This document shows positions 1 through 6,572 of a stretch of DNA of 64,000 bases, piece by piece; position 1 is the stretch's first letter, and each line of letters starts with the position of its first letter. The stretch comes from Palsa-504 sp963835775 (GTDB taxonomy: Bacteria; Actinomycetota; Actinomycetes; Streptosporangiales; Streptosporangiaceae): the NCBI GenBank assembly GCA_963835775.1, contig CAWIHB010000002.1, positions 190,713 to 254,712 on the forward strand, written 5' to 3'. Made by a program: the position numbers and the translations under genes. Below the pieces are notes generated by a model. That model saw only the letters and a program-made list of their open reading frames with translations. It was not told the DNA's origin and did not search any database.

Positions 1-1323
1 TTCATTGTTGTCGAAGGGAACCCGCAGGTCACGGGCGAACCGCAGGTAGTCGCCGGCCCGTTTCAGCATCCGGGTGGCCAGGGCGTGGCGTTTCTTCTGC
101 AGCTTGGTGCGGCGGGCCGCGTTGAGCGCGATGCCGGCCTTGGCGGCGTCGGTGAAGTACGTGCCGTGGGTGACGCGGTCCTTACGGCTGACCGCGGCCT
201 GGCCTGCCTCGCGGGCGGCGCCGGCAGCGTTCTTGAGGGCCAGGAGGGCGTCGATGGCCTGCTGTGCCCAGATGACGTCCAGGTCCGTTCCGTTCTCGGT
301 GACCGCGGCCAGTTCCCGGAGGACGTGCGCACCGCACAGGCCGTGGCCGGCCACGCCGTCGTAGGTGTCATAGGGCGCCCAGGCGTCGTGGACAGCGATC
401 CCGGTAAAGGACGGCAGCACCCCGGCGGCGTTCATGCCTTCGGTGCCGCGCTTGGCGTGCACGGTGACCAGCACGTGCTGGCCGGCTGAGGCGGAGTGCA
501 CCCAGGCGAGCTTGCCGGCGACCCGGAACCCGGTCTCATCGAAGTGCGCCACCTCGGAGGCGATCAGCGCCTGCACGATCTCCTTGATCGCGGGGCTGCA
601 GAACGCGGCGATCTTCCTGGCCATCGCGGCGACCGCGCCGGGCGACGGCTCGCAGCCGAACATGTCGCCCAGGGCCTGGCAGGCCCGGTCCCGCGACAGG
701 AACTGCCCGTGCCACAGGTATGCGGCCAGCGCTGAGGCCCGCGGCCCGTACTGCACCGGCGCGTTCACCCCCTCCGGGGCCTGCGCCCTGGTAGCCTGCC
801 CGCAGCACGCGCACGTCTTCTCGATCATCTGGTGCTCGGTTACCGTGGCTTTCACCTGGGGGATCTCGGTAACCTGCCGGCGTTCCATCCCGGTCTGCTC
901 AGCATCTGCCAGGCCCGCGCCGCACCCGGAGCACGCGCCCGGCTCGTGCCGGATCACCCGGCCGGGATGATCGGTCAGCTCCATCGTCGCCCCCGGCTGC
1001 CCCTTGGGCCGGCCCGGCTTGCGGCCGGTCTTCTTCCGCAGCGACTTCGGCTCCGGCTTGCCCAGCCCGTCCGAGGACGGCGGCTTGCTGGAGTTCCTGG
1101 AGTTCAGCTTCACCTGGGCGGCCAGGTCAGCCACCTGCGCCTGCAGCTCGCCGATCCGCACGTCCTGCGCCGCGACCTGTGCCTGCAGCTCACCGATCCG
1201 CGCGTCCCGGCCGGCCAGCAGGTCCCGCAGCCGGGCGTTCGCCGCGCGCAGCCCGGCTGCGGTCAGCTCACCGGAAGCGGCGGCATCACCGGGCACAGGG
1301 GGCGTATCGGGCACATCCGGCAC
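1..1323 (-). CDS. IS66-family transposase (TnpC type), C-terminus beyond left edge
   Basis: This is a DDE transposase. The frame is open from about 1323 to the window edge; GTG codons at 1323, 1314 and 1296 are possible starts and the choice is uncertain. In order, the protein shows an N-terminal coiled coil with repeated IGELQAQVA units, the IS66 signature SRNSSKPPSSDG, and a zinc-finger-like region with CSGCG and TCACCG cysteine pairs. The DDE core follows, with the first Asp in AHFDETGFRV and the second in AVHDAWAPYD. The catalytic Glu and C-terminal domain are not in view. No in-frame stop is seen, so it may be functional. Confidence 0.88.
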   Translation of the reverse strand, partial: MPDVPDTPPVPGDAAASGELTAAGLRAANARLRDLLAGRDARIGELQAQVAAQDVRIGELQAQVADLAAQVKLNSRNSSKPPSSDGLGKPEPKSLRKKTGRKPGRPKGQPGATMELTDHPGRVIRHEPGACSGCGAGLADAEQTGMERRQVTEIPQVKATVTEHQMIEKTCACCGQATRAQAPEGVNAPVQYGPRASALAAYLWHGQFLSRDRACQALGDMFGCEPSPGAVAAMARKIAAFCSPAIKEIVQALIASEVAHFDETGFRVAGKLAWVHSASAGQHVLVTVHAKRGTEGMNAAGVLPSFTGIAVHDAWAPYDTYDGVAGHGLCGAHVLRELAAVTENGTDLDVIWAQQAIDALLALKNAAGAAREAGQAAVSRKDRVTHGTYFTDAAKAGIALNAARRTKLQKKRHALATRMLKRAGDYLRFARDLRVPFDNNE

Positions 1324-1436
1324 GCTGCCAGAGCCGGCCCTGCGTAAGCAACACGACACGCTGAGCCGGCCGGCAAACCCAATACTCACGACCAGCGACC
1401 AGCCGAAGCCCCCGCCGGAGAGACCTAACTAGTTAC
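1..1436 (-). mobile_element. IS66-family insertion sequence, partial (runs off left edge)
   Basis: The element contains one long transposase frame on the minus strand and ends at about 1436, where the minus strand begins with GTAAC. IS66-family termini characteristically start with GTAA. Immediately outside this end, the reading frame of an IS3-type orfB is cut after its YGWRD motif, which places the boundary within a base or two. Only about 110 bp lie between the transposase start and the end, so tnpA and tnpB accessory genes are absent on this side. That resembles the single-ORF (ISBst12-like) layout. The other end and any target duplication are outside the window. Confidence 0.75.
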
Positions 1437-1571
1437 ATCCCGCCAGCCGTAAAAGCCGGAACGTGACACCTCCATCCAGATGCACATTTTCACGATCGAC
1501 GGCACGTACTGCTCGTCCGACTCCTGGTAAGCCGCGTACTCCACGTCGATGAACTCGAACTTATCGCTCAC
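1437..1571 (-). pseudogene. IS3-family orfB fragment (N-terminus only)
   Basis: A GTG start at 1571 overlaps the stop of the upstream orfA (GTGA), the usual IS3 arrangement for programmed frameshifting. The frame encodes the beginning of an IS3 orfB: SDKFEFIDVEYA, then VPSIVKMCIWMEVSRSGFYGWRD. It is cut at about 1437 by the end of the IS66 element, so the whole rve/DDE catalytic domain is missing. The fragment cannot make an active transposase. Confidence 0.8.
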
Positions 1572-1806
1572 CGATGATCTTTGGCAAAGTACGCTGCGGC
1601 TTTTTTCAGGAAGTCATTTTCCATCTTCAGTTCCCGGGTTTCCCGTTCGAGCTCGCGCAGCCGCGCGCGCTCATTCACGGTTAGCGGCGGTTCCTCGCCG
1701 GCATGTTCACGGCGGTAGGCGCTCACCCAGTTACCAAGGGTGCCTTCGTTGATACCGAGCTCCTTTGCCACGCGGTAAGTAATCGGTGAACCCGTGGGGC
1801 AGAGCC
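1568..1806 (-). pseudogene. IS3-family orfA (HTH) fragment, N-terminally truncated
   Basis: The frame encodes the second half of an IS3 OrfA: AKELGINEGTLGNWVSAYRR (recognition helix region), then a leucine-zipper-like stretch with ARLRELERETRELKMENDFL, ending AAAYFAKDHR. Upstream, the frame reads back through TGSPITY and then stops making sense at about 1795-1806, where the IS256 end and the IS4 target duplication lie. The normal N-terminal 35-40 residues are gone. A GTG at 1771 could start translation but would give a 67-residue remnant. It is a relic of the oldest insertion in this cluster. Confidence 0.8.
1797..1806 (+). repeat. IS4 target-site duplication, left copy
   Basis: GGGCAGAGCC is directly repeated at 3839-3848 on the other side of the IS4 element. 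One further G is shared on each side, so the duplication could be counted as 10 or 11 bp. Confidence 0.85.
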
Positions 1807-3838
1807 CAATGCCAGCGGCTTTTAGACGAAACAGTTGAGGGCTGGTCCTGGTTGCGGTTGCTCTGTGTGATCGTTCCTGGCTGTGGGCTTGTTGTTCAGG
1901 TTTCCTGCCGGATGGGTGAGGCTCCGGGTAAGAAGTGTGACGGTCTAGATCCCACTTCTCCGAACCGGAGCCTCACGTGTCTTCTTCTTACCCTGCCCCT
2001 GATGCTGCCGTGCCCGTTTCGGCCGGGATGATCGTCGCGGTGCCGGAGGACCTGCTGGCATCGCCGCTGAGGAACGGCCGTGACCCGGGGGACTCAGACC
2101 GGTCGGCGCTGGTCATCGGGGGGACGGAGAAGATCCGCACGGGCGGCCGCACGGTGTTCCTGAAGGTGGTGGCGGTCACGGGGGCCGTGGTGACGAGGGG
2201 CGGGCAGGTCCGGGCGGAGGGCCGCCCGTATGACCACGCGACGCTCGGCCCGGTGGAGGACTGGCTGGACGCGCAGGCCGGGCCGGGAGTGATCGACGGC
2301 ATCGCGGAGCGCGCGGTGCTGGACAGCAGGTACGTCAAGGGACGATACCGGCGGCTGCTGTCGGCGGCGTTCATGATCCGGGTGGTCGTGCTGTGGACCC
2401 TGATGCCGGAGGCGCAGCTCAGCGACGTGATTCTCGCGCTGGCCGGGGACCTGGCCCTGCTGCCCTGGTCCAGGCGGTGGCACCCGGCGTCGGAGCGCGC
2501 CTGCCTGGACTGGCGCAAGGCGCTGGGCCCGGCCCCGCTGGAAGAACTGCAGGGCACGGTGCTGGCCGCTGCCGCCGGCGAGCACGCGGGCCGGGACGGC
2601 CAGTCCCTCACCATCGGGACGGCCCGGCCGCTGACGGTGCACTCGGGCGACGGGTCGCTGCTGCGGGTCCCGGACACGCCGGATAACCGGGCCGCGTTCG
2701 GGTCCGTCGGCACCGCGGACGACTCGGCGGCCTGGCCGTGCGTGCGGCTCTTCCCGCTGAATAACTGCCTCACCAGGTCGCTGCTCGCGATGCCGTGGGG
2801 ACCGGCAGGGACGGACAAGACCGCCTCCGAGCAGGCGCTTCTCGACACGGCGATGCGGGACTTCCCGCACGTCTTCACGAAAGGCCAGGTCTGGCTCCTG
2901 GACCGGCTCTGGCACGGCACCCCGCGGCTTAGGGCACTCGCGCAGCTCACGCACTTCGCCGTCCGGCTCAAGAGCGACATCCCCCTGAAGAGGATCTCGG
3001 AGATCTACCCCGACCATACGTACCTGGCGGAGATCTCCGGCGACGGCGTCACCATGACCGTCCGCGTCACCGAGTACTTCGCCGACATCGAGGGCCAGCA
3101 GGTCGAGGAGATGTTCTGCCTGGTCACCGACCTCCTCGACTGGCGGGAGTACCCCGGCCCGGAGCTCGCCGGCCTGTATAAGTGGCGGTGGGACGGGTCC
3201 GAGACGGCGCTGCGGGAGGCCAAGGCTCCGCTGCACGGCGCCGGGCCCGGCACCGGGGCGATGCTCCGCTCCGGCAGCCCGGAGCTGATCGCGCAGGAAA
3301 TCGCGGCCTGGGCCGTCTCCACCGAGATGACCAGGGGCGTCACCCGCGACGCCGCCCTCGCCGCCGCCCCCGCTAAGAAAGGACGCCGCGCCGGGCTCCC
3401 CGTCCGCTACCGCGACCTGTCGCTGGCCCGCGCCCGCCGCCTCATCCTCGCCGCGGTCCGCACCGGGAACACCAGCTACCAGGCGCTGACCAGCCGCATC
3501 GCCGGATACCGGACCGTCACCGACCGGAACCGGCACCGGGCACGCAAGTCCAAGTCCCCCAGCACGTTCGGCCACGCCAGCCCGAAGGACACGGTCACCC
3601 GCATCGCCCCGGCCGTCATCACCATGGCCAACAACCCAGCCTGAACAGCGGGAACATCAGACGCCCGCCCTGCGGATACCCGCCAGGCAGCCACAGGGCA
3701 CCTCGGCCGGCCCGTGGAGCCGGCCCGCCACCGGCGCGGCACGCCGGCCACAGCCATGCCCTCGAACCCGGAACTACAGAACGTCACCGAAAAGAGAACC
3801 ACCCATCAAGGCCCAAACCCGGAAAGCCCGTGGCATTG
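1807..3838 (+). mobile_element. Complete IS4-family insertion sequence
   Basis: The ends are inverted repeats. The left end reads CAATGCCAGCGGCTTT and the complement of the right end reads CAATGCCACGGGCTTT, which is 14 of 16 matching. They are flanked by the direct repeat GGGCAGAGCC, and a 10-12 bp duplication is typical of the IS4 family. The element is about 2.03 kb and carries one transposase gene. Its clean duplication shows a simple insertion at the junction between an IS3 remnant and an IS256 element, so it is the youngest of these three. Confidence 0.88.
1977..3644 (+). CDS. IS4-family transposase
   Basis: A 555-residue transposase starting with GTG (VSSSYPAPDA). The N-terminal third resembles the IS4 N-terminal domain: GVIDGIAERAVLDSRYVKGR, then a hydrophobic VVVLWTLMPEAQLSDVI block and SRRWHPASERACLDWRKALG. 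The DDE/RNase H-like core includes TVHSGDGSLLRVPDTPDN around the first Asp and GQVWLLDRLWHG around the second. The YREK-like region is represented by YKWRWDGSETALREAKAPL. The C-terminus is basic. The frame is uninterrupted and the element has intact ends, so it is probably active. A 493-residue antisense frame over the same DNA is a shadow. Confidence 0.9.
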   Translation: MSSSYPAPDAAVPVSAGMIVAVPEDLLASPLRNGRDPGDSDRSALVIGGTEKIRTGGRTVFLKVVAVTGAVVTRGGQVRAEGRPYDHATLGPVEDWLDAQAGPGVIDGIAERAVLDSRYVKGRYRRLLSAAFMIRVVVLWTLMPEAQLSDVILALAGDLALLPWSRRWHPASERACLDWRKALGPAPLEELQGTVLAAAAGEHAGRDGQSLTIGTARPLTVHSGDGSLLRVPDTPDNRAAFGSVGTADDSAAWPCVRLFPLNNCLTRSLLAMPWGPAGTDKTASEQALLDTAMRDFPHVFTKGQVWLLDRLWHGTPRLRALAQLTHFAVRLKSDIPLKRISEIYPDHTYLAEISGDGVTMTVRVTEYFADIEGQQVEEMFCLVTDLLDWREYPGPELAGLYKWRWDGSETALREAKAPLHGAGPGTGAMLRSGSPELIAQEIAAWAVSTEMTRGVTRDAALAAAPAKKGRRAGLPVRYRDLSLARARRLILAAVRTGNTSYQALTSRIAGYRTVTDRNRHRARKSKSPSTFGHASPKDTVTRIAPAVITMANNPA

Positions 3839-3848
3839 GGGCAGAGCC
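3839..3848 (+). repeat. IS4 target-site duplication, right copy
   Basis: Second copy of GGGCAGAGCC. It ends three bases before the IS256 terminus at about 3852, so the IS4 element hit the very edge of the IS256 copy. Confidence 0.85.
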
Positions 3849-3851
3849 GGC

Positions 3852-5222
3852 GGGACTGTAAATTTAACGGTGTAACCCCCGAGACGGAGGAGATACCAGA
3901 TGACTGATGTGACAGAGGACCGGGGCCAGGCCGCGTCGGAGCTGTCGGCGGCTGATGAGCAGGTGCTGCGCGAGCTGACCGAGCGGGCCCGCACCGGCGG
4001 GTTGAAGCTGACCGGTGAGGGCGGGCTGCTGGGCCGGCTGACCAAGATGGTCATCGAGGGCGCGCTGGAAGGCGAGCTGGATGATCACCTCGGCTATGGC
4101 AAGCATGACCCGGAAGGCCGCGATGGCGGCAATTCCCGTAATGGCCGGCGGGCCAAGACGGTGCTCACCGACACCGGGCCGGTGGAGATTTCCGTGCCGC
4201 GGGACCGCGATTCCAGCTTCGAGCCGAAAATCGTCGCCAAAAGGCAGCGGCGGCTGTCCGGCGTCGATGAGATGGTCATTTCCCTGTCCGCGAAAGGGCT
4301 GACCCACGGGGAAATCGCCGCGCACCTGGCCGAGGTGTACGGCGCGGAGGTGTCCAAGCAGACCATTACCACGATCACCGACCGGGTGATGGAAGGAATG
4401 GCGGACTGGCAGAGCCGGCCACTGGACTCCGTGTACGCGGTGATCTTCATCGACGCGATCAACGTGAAGATCCGCGAGGGCCAGGTCGCCAACCGGCCCA
4501 TCTACCTCGCCCTGGGCGTCACCGTGGACGGCGAGCGCGATGTCCTGGGCCTGTGGGCCGGGGAGCACGGCGACGGGGAGGGGGCCAAGTACTGGATGCG
4601 GGTCTGCTCAGAGATCAAGAACCGAGGCACCAGGGACGTCCTGATGGTGGTCTGCGACGGGCTCAAAGGCCTGCCGGACGCGGTCAATGCCGTGTGGGAG
4701 AAGACCATCGTGCAAACATGTATCGTCCATCTTCTGCGGAATTCATTCAAGTATGCGTCGAAACGGGACTGGGCGCAGATAGCGAAAGACCTCAAGCCGG
4801 TTTACACCGCCGCGTCCGAGTCTGAGGCACTCGACCGGTTCGCCGAATTCTCCGGCAAATGGGAGAAGCGCTACCCGGCTATTATACGGCTGTGGGAGAA
4901 CGCCTGGGCGGAATTCGTGCCGTTCCTGCGGTTCGACCGGGAAATAAGGACGGTAATCTGCACGACAAATGCGATCGAGTCGATTAATGCCCGGTTGCGG
5001 CGCGCGGTGAACGCCCGCGGCCACTTCCCGACTGAGCAAGCCGCCCTGAAGTGCCTGTACCTGGCGATCAGGAGCCTGGACCCCACCGGCCGGGGCCGCA
5101 AGCGCTGGACCAACCGCTGGAAGGCCGCCCTCAACGCCTTCGACATCACCTTCAACGGCCGCCTGTCCGCAGGACGGAAGTAAAACCTACAAGATCAGTT
5201 ACACCGAAGACTTGACAGACCC
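3852..5222 (+). mobile_element. Complete IS256-family insertion sequence
   Basis: The left end reads GGGACTGTAAATTTAACGGT and continues GTAAC. The complement of the right end reads GGGTCTGTCAAGTCTTCGGT and continues GTAAC. That is about 19 of 25 matching. The IRs closely bracket one transposase gene. No target duplication is evident. On the left the element directly touches the truncated IS3 orfA, while no IS3 sequence appears on the right, so a deletion or rearrangement followed the insertion. Confidence 0.82.
3900..5183 (+). CDS. IS256-family transposase
   Basis: A full-length 427-residue Mutator/IS256 transposase. The start ATG follows GGAGGAGATACCAG, a good ribosome binding site. The DDE triad is visible: Asp in AVIFIDAINVK, Asp in VVCDGLKGLPDA and Glu in CTTNAIESINARLR. 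The C/D-x2-H insertion is also present (QTCIVHLLRNS). The N-terminal region includes the family's GGLLGRLTKMVIEGALEGEL block and NSRNGRRAKTV. The frame is intact and both IRs are present, so it is plausibly active. Confidence 0.95.
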   Translation: MTDVTEDRGQAASELSAADEQVLRELTERARTGGLKLTGEGGLLGRLTKMVIEGALEGELDDHLGYGKHDPEGRDGGNSRNGRRAKTVLTDTGPVEISVPRDRDSSFEPKIVAKRQRRLSGVDEMVISLSAKGLTHGEIAAHLAEVYGAEVSKQTITTITDRVMEGMADWQSRPLDSVYAVIFIDAINVKIREGQVANRPIYLALGVTVDGERDVLGLWAGEHGDGEGAKYWMRVCSEIKNRGTRDVLMVVCDGLKGLPDAVNAVWEKTIVQTCIVHLLRNSFKYASKRDWAQIAKDLKPVYTAASESEALDRFAEFSGKWEKRYPAIIRLWENAWAEFVPFLRFDREIRTVICTTNAIESINARLRRAVNARGHFPTEQAALKCLYLAIRSLDPTGRGRKRWTNRWKAALNAFDITFNGRLSAGRK

Positions 5223-5320
5223 CAGCTGGGGTTCCGTGGTGGCCCGGGTCGGTGCGGTATGGGAGTCGGCTGTGGCGCGCGGAGCGCGCCCTTGGGCGGG
5301 GGAAGGGCGGGAGGGGGTCC

Positions 5321-5368
5321 GGGGGAACCGGGGAAACCCGGGCTTTGGGGGGTTTCCCGGGTTCCCCC
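5321..5368. repeat. Inverted repeat (18-bp arms, one mismatch)
   Basis: The left arm begins GGGGGAACC and continues with GGGAAACC. The right arm reads GGTTTCCC then GGTTCCCCC. The spacer is GC-rich, about 12 bp. A related sequence pattern (GGGGGAAACCTGGAACC with GGTTCCGGG) forms a second inverted repeat at about 5488-5551. Confidence 0.75.
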
Positions 5369-5551
5369 GGCGCCTTGCAGTTTCCTCGTGCGGCAGGTGC
5401 GGCGCGGCAGTGGCGGCTTGTGCTTGCATTTTCCCCGGTCATTGGCGCGGTGCGTTGCTTTTGTCTGGGGAGGCAGGAATGGGGGTCTGGGGGAAACCTG
5501 GAACCGGGCCGTGGTTTTTCGGGGCCGGGGGGGTTCCGGGTTTTCCCCCAG

Positions 5552-5720
5552 TGCGTTTCCGGATTGGTCCCCCCTCCTGCCTGTTTTTGCTCGCGTAGCA
5601 GAGCTGTAGTGTTCCCGACCTCGCCCTTTTGCTCTTTGAGAGGGTGAGGTCGGGAACGCGGAGGCGGCGCGGAGCGAGCAAGTTTTTGCAGGCAGGAGGG
5701 GGGACCGAGACGGAAACGCA
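5552..5720. repeat. Large imperfect palindrome, about 169 bp
   Basis: Nested complementary blocks share one centre near 5635. From outside in they are TGCGTTTCCG with CGGAAACGCA, then GGTCCCCCCTCCTGCCTG with its exact 18-bp complement, then TTTTTGCTCGC with a near complement. The innermost pair is GTTCCCGACCTC with GAGGTCGGGAAC, with an 11-bp-scale loop containing TTTGCTCTTT. As RNA or cruciform it would make a very long hairpin. No coding potential is visible. Confidence 0.8.
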
Positions 5721-5779
5721 GCGCACAGCGCCCGCATCTGCGGGCGCTGTGCTGTACAGCCACTGTGCGGGGGGTGTGC

Positions 5780-5809
5780 GTGGCCCGCCGGGCCTGCCCG
5801 GCGGGCCAC
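5780..5809 (-). terminator. Likely terminator hairpin downstream of the R-M operon
   Basis: A perfect 14-bp stem, GTGGCCCGCCGGGC, with a two-base CT loop lies about 50 bp past the stop of the restriction gene (minus strand). There is no U-tract, as is common for actinobacterial terminators. A second perfect hairpin (CACAGCGCCCGCA, 2-base loop) lies just beyond, at about 5725-5752. Confidence 0.6.
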
Positions 5810-5861
5810 GCGGGTGGGGGAAGGGTGTCCGGTGACAGATATATCGGGCCGGCGGTGCGGA

Positions 5862-6572
5862 TTAGTCGAGCACGCTCCGTACGTAATTCACGCGGCCCTG
5901 CACAGCAACCCGGAACGCTTTGCCCGAGGCCGTCGCCAGCGGCTCCGCATACGACACCCGGCCCGCCTCGTCCGTCTTTGTGGTGATGAACCATCCGCCT
6001 TGGTAGATGTTGTCTCCCATAAACCGCTTCAGCATCTCCTGGTAACGCTGGTTGTACGACATTCCCTTGAACGCGGGGTCCGCCGGGAACAGCGCGTCAA
6101 TAGGACGGTTAGGCGACTCCGTCTCGTCATCCTCGCGGAGTACGAACACGTACCCTAGCCACGGTGGCACCTCGCCGTAGGCCGCGAGCTTGGACTGCGC
6201 GGCCCACGTGTCCGTACCGGTCCCGAGGGCCTCCTCGAAGCGGTTGTTGATGTTCTTGCCGACGCTGCCGACCTGGCTCTTGAACTCCAGGGCGGCCACG
6301 AGCGCACCTTTGTACTTCACCGCCATGTCCCACCGCTTGCGGGGACGATAGAAACCGGGCAGGTAGGGCTCGTATTCGACCGAGTTTTCCGGCATCCCAG
6401 CGTCGATGAAGATGCTCGCTACCAGGTTACGGATGCCGTTCATGTGCGCCGCAGCCCGGGCGCCGCCGCCGGCCGCGCCACCATCTGTGAGGGCGGCCAT
6501 CTGGTCGGCTCGCGTAGTCCAGAACATCAACACGGCAATCTGGGTCGGATCGTCCGGTATCTGGTCAGGCAA
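5862..6572 (-). CDS. PaeR7I/XhoI-type type II restriction endonuclease
   Basis: A 236-residue protein of the XhoI/PaeR7I family, whose members cleave CTCGAG. It shows the family block LEFKSQVGSVGKNINNRFEE and a PD-(D/E)XK-like arrangement, with Asp82 in WDMAVKYK and Glu96-Phe-Lys98 in LEFKSQ. Its length is close to that of PaeR7I. The start codon lies inside the end of the upstream methyltransferase gene (8-nt overlap), so translation is probably coupled, with the methyltransferase made first. Specificity is inferred from the family. CTCGAG occurs in the window (for example 11987 and 13046), so host DNA would need protection. Confidence 0.92.
   Translation of the reverse strand: MPDQIPDDPTQIAVLMFWTTRADQMAALTDGGAAGGGARAAAHMNGIRNLVASIFIDAGMPENSVEYEPYLPGFYRPRKRWDMAVKYKGALVAALEFKSQVGSVGKNINNRFEEALGTGTDTWAAQSKLAAYGEVPPWLGYVFVLREDDETESPNRPIDALFPADPAFKGMSYNQRYQEMLKRFMGDNIYQGGWFITTKTDEAGRVSYAEPLATASGKAFRVAVQGRVNYVRSVLD

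Larger units (their letters stand above)
5223..5861. other. Gene-free, stem-loop-dense tract between IS256 and the R-M genes
   Basis: No convincing gene lies here. The frames on both strands are low-complexity Pro/Gly/Arg shadows of GC-rich DNA. The tract instead holds a succession of inverted repeats: about 5321-5368, 5488-5551, a large one at 5552-5720, then 5725-5752 and 5780-5809. The last is close to the restriction gene's stop and may end its transcript. The others are unexplained. Confidence 0.7.

Noticed and set aside
2094..3575. A 493-residue minus-strand frame inside the IS4 element
   Set aside because: It is low-complexity and antisense to a transposase with recognisable domains.
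5195..5994. Overlapping frames of 100-280 residues on both strands
   Set aside because: Composition is Pro/Arg/Gly-rich with no homology-like blocks. The DNA is dominated by inverted repeats.
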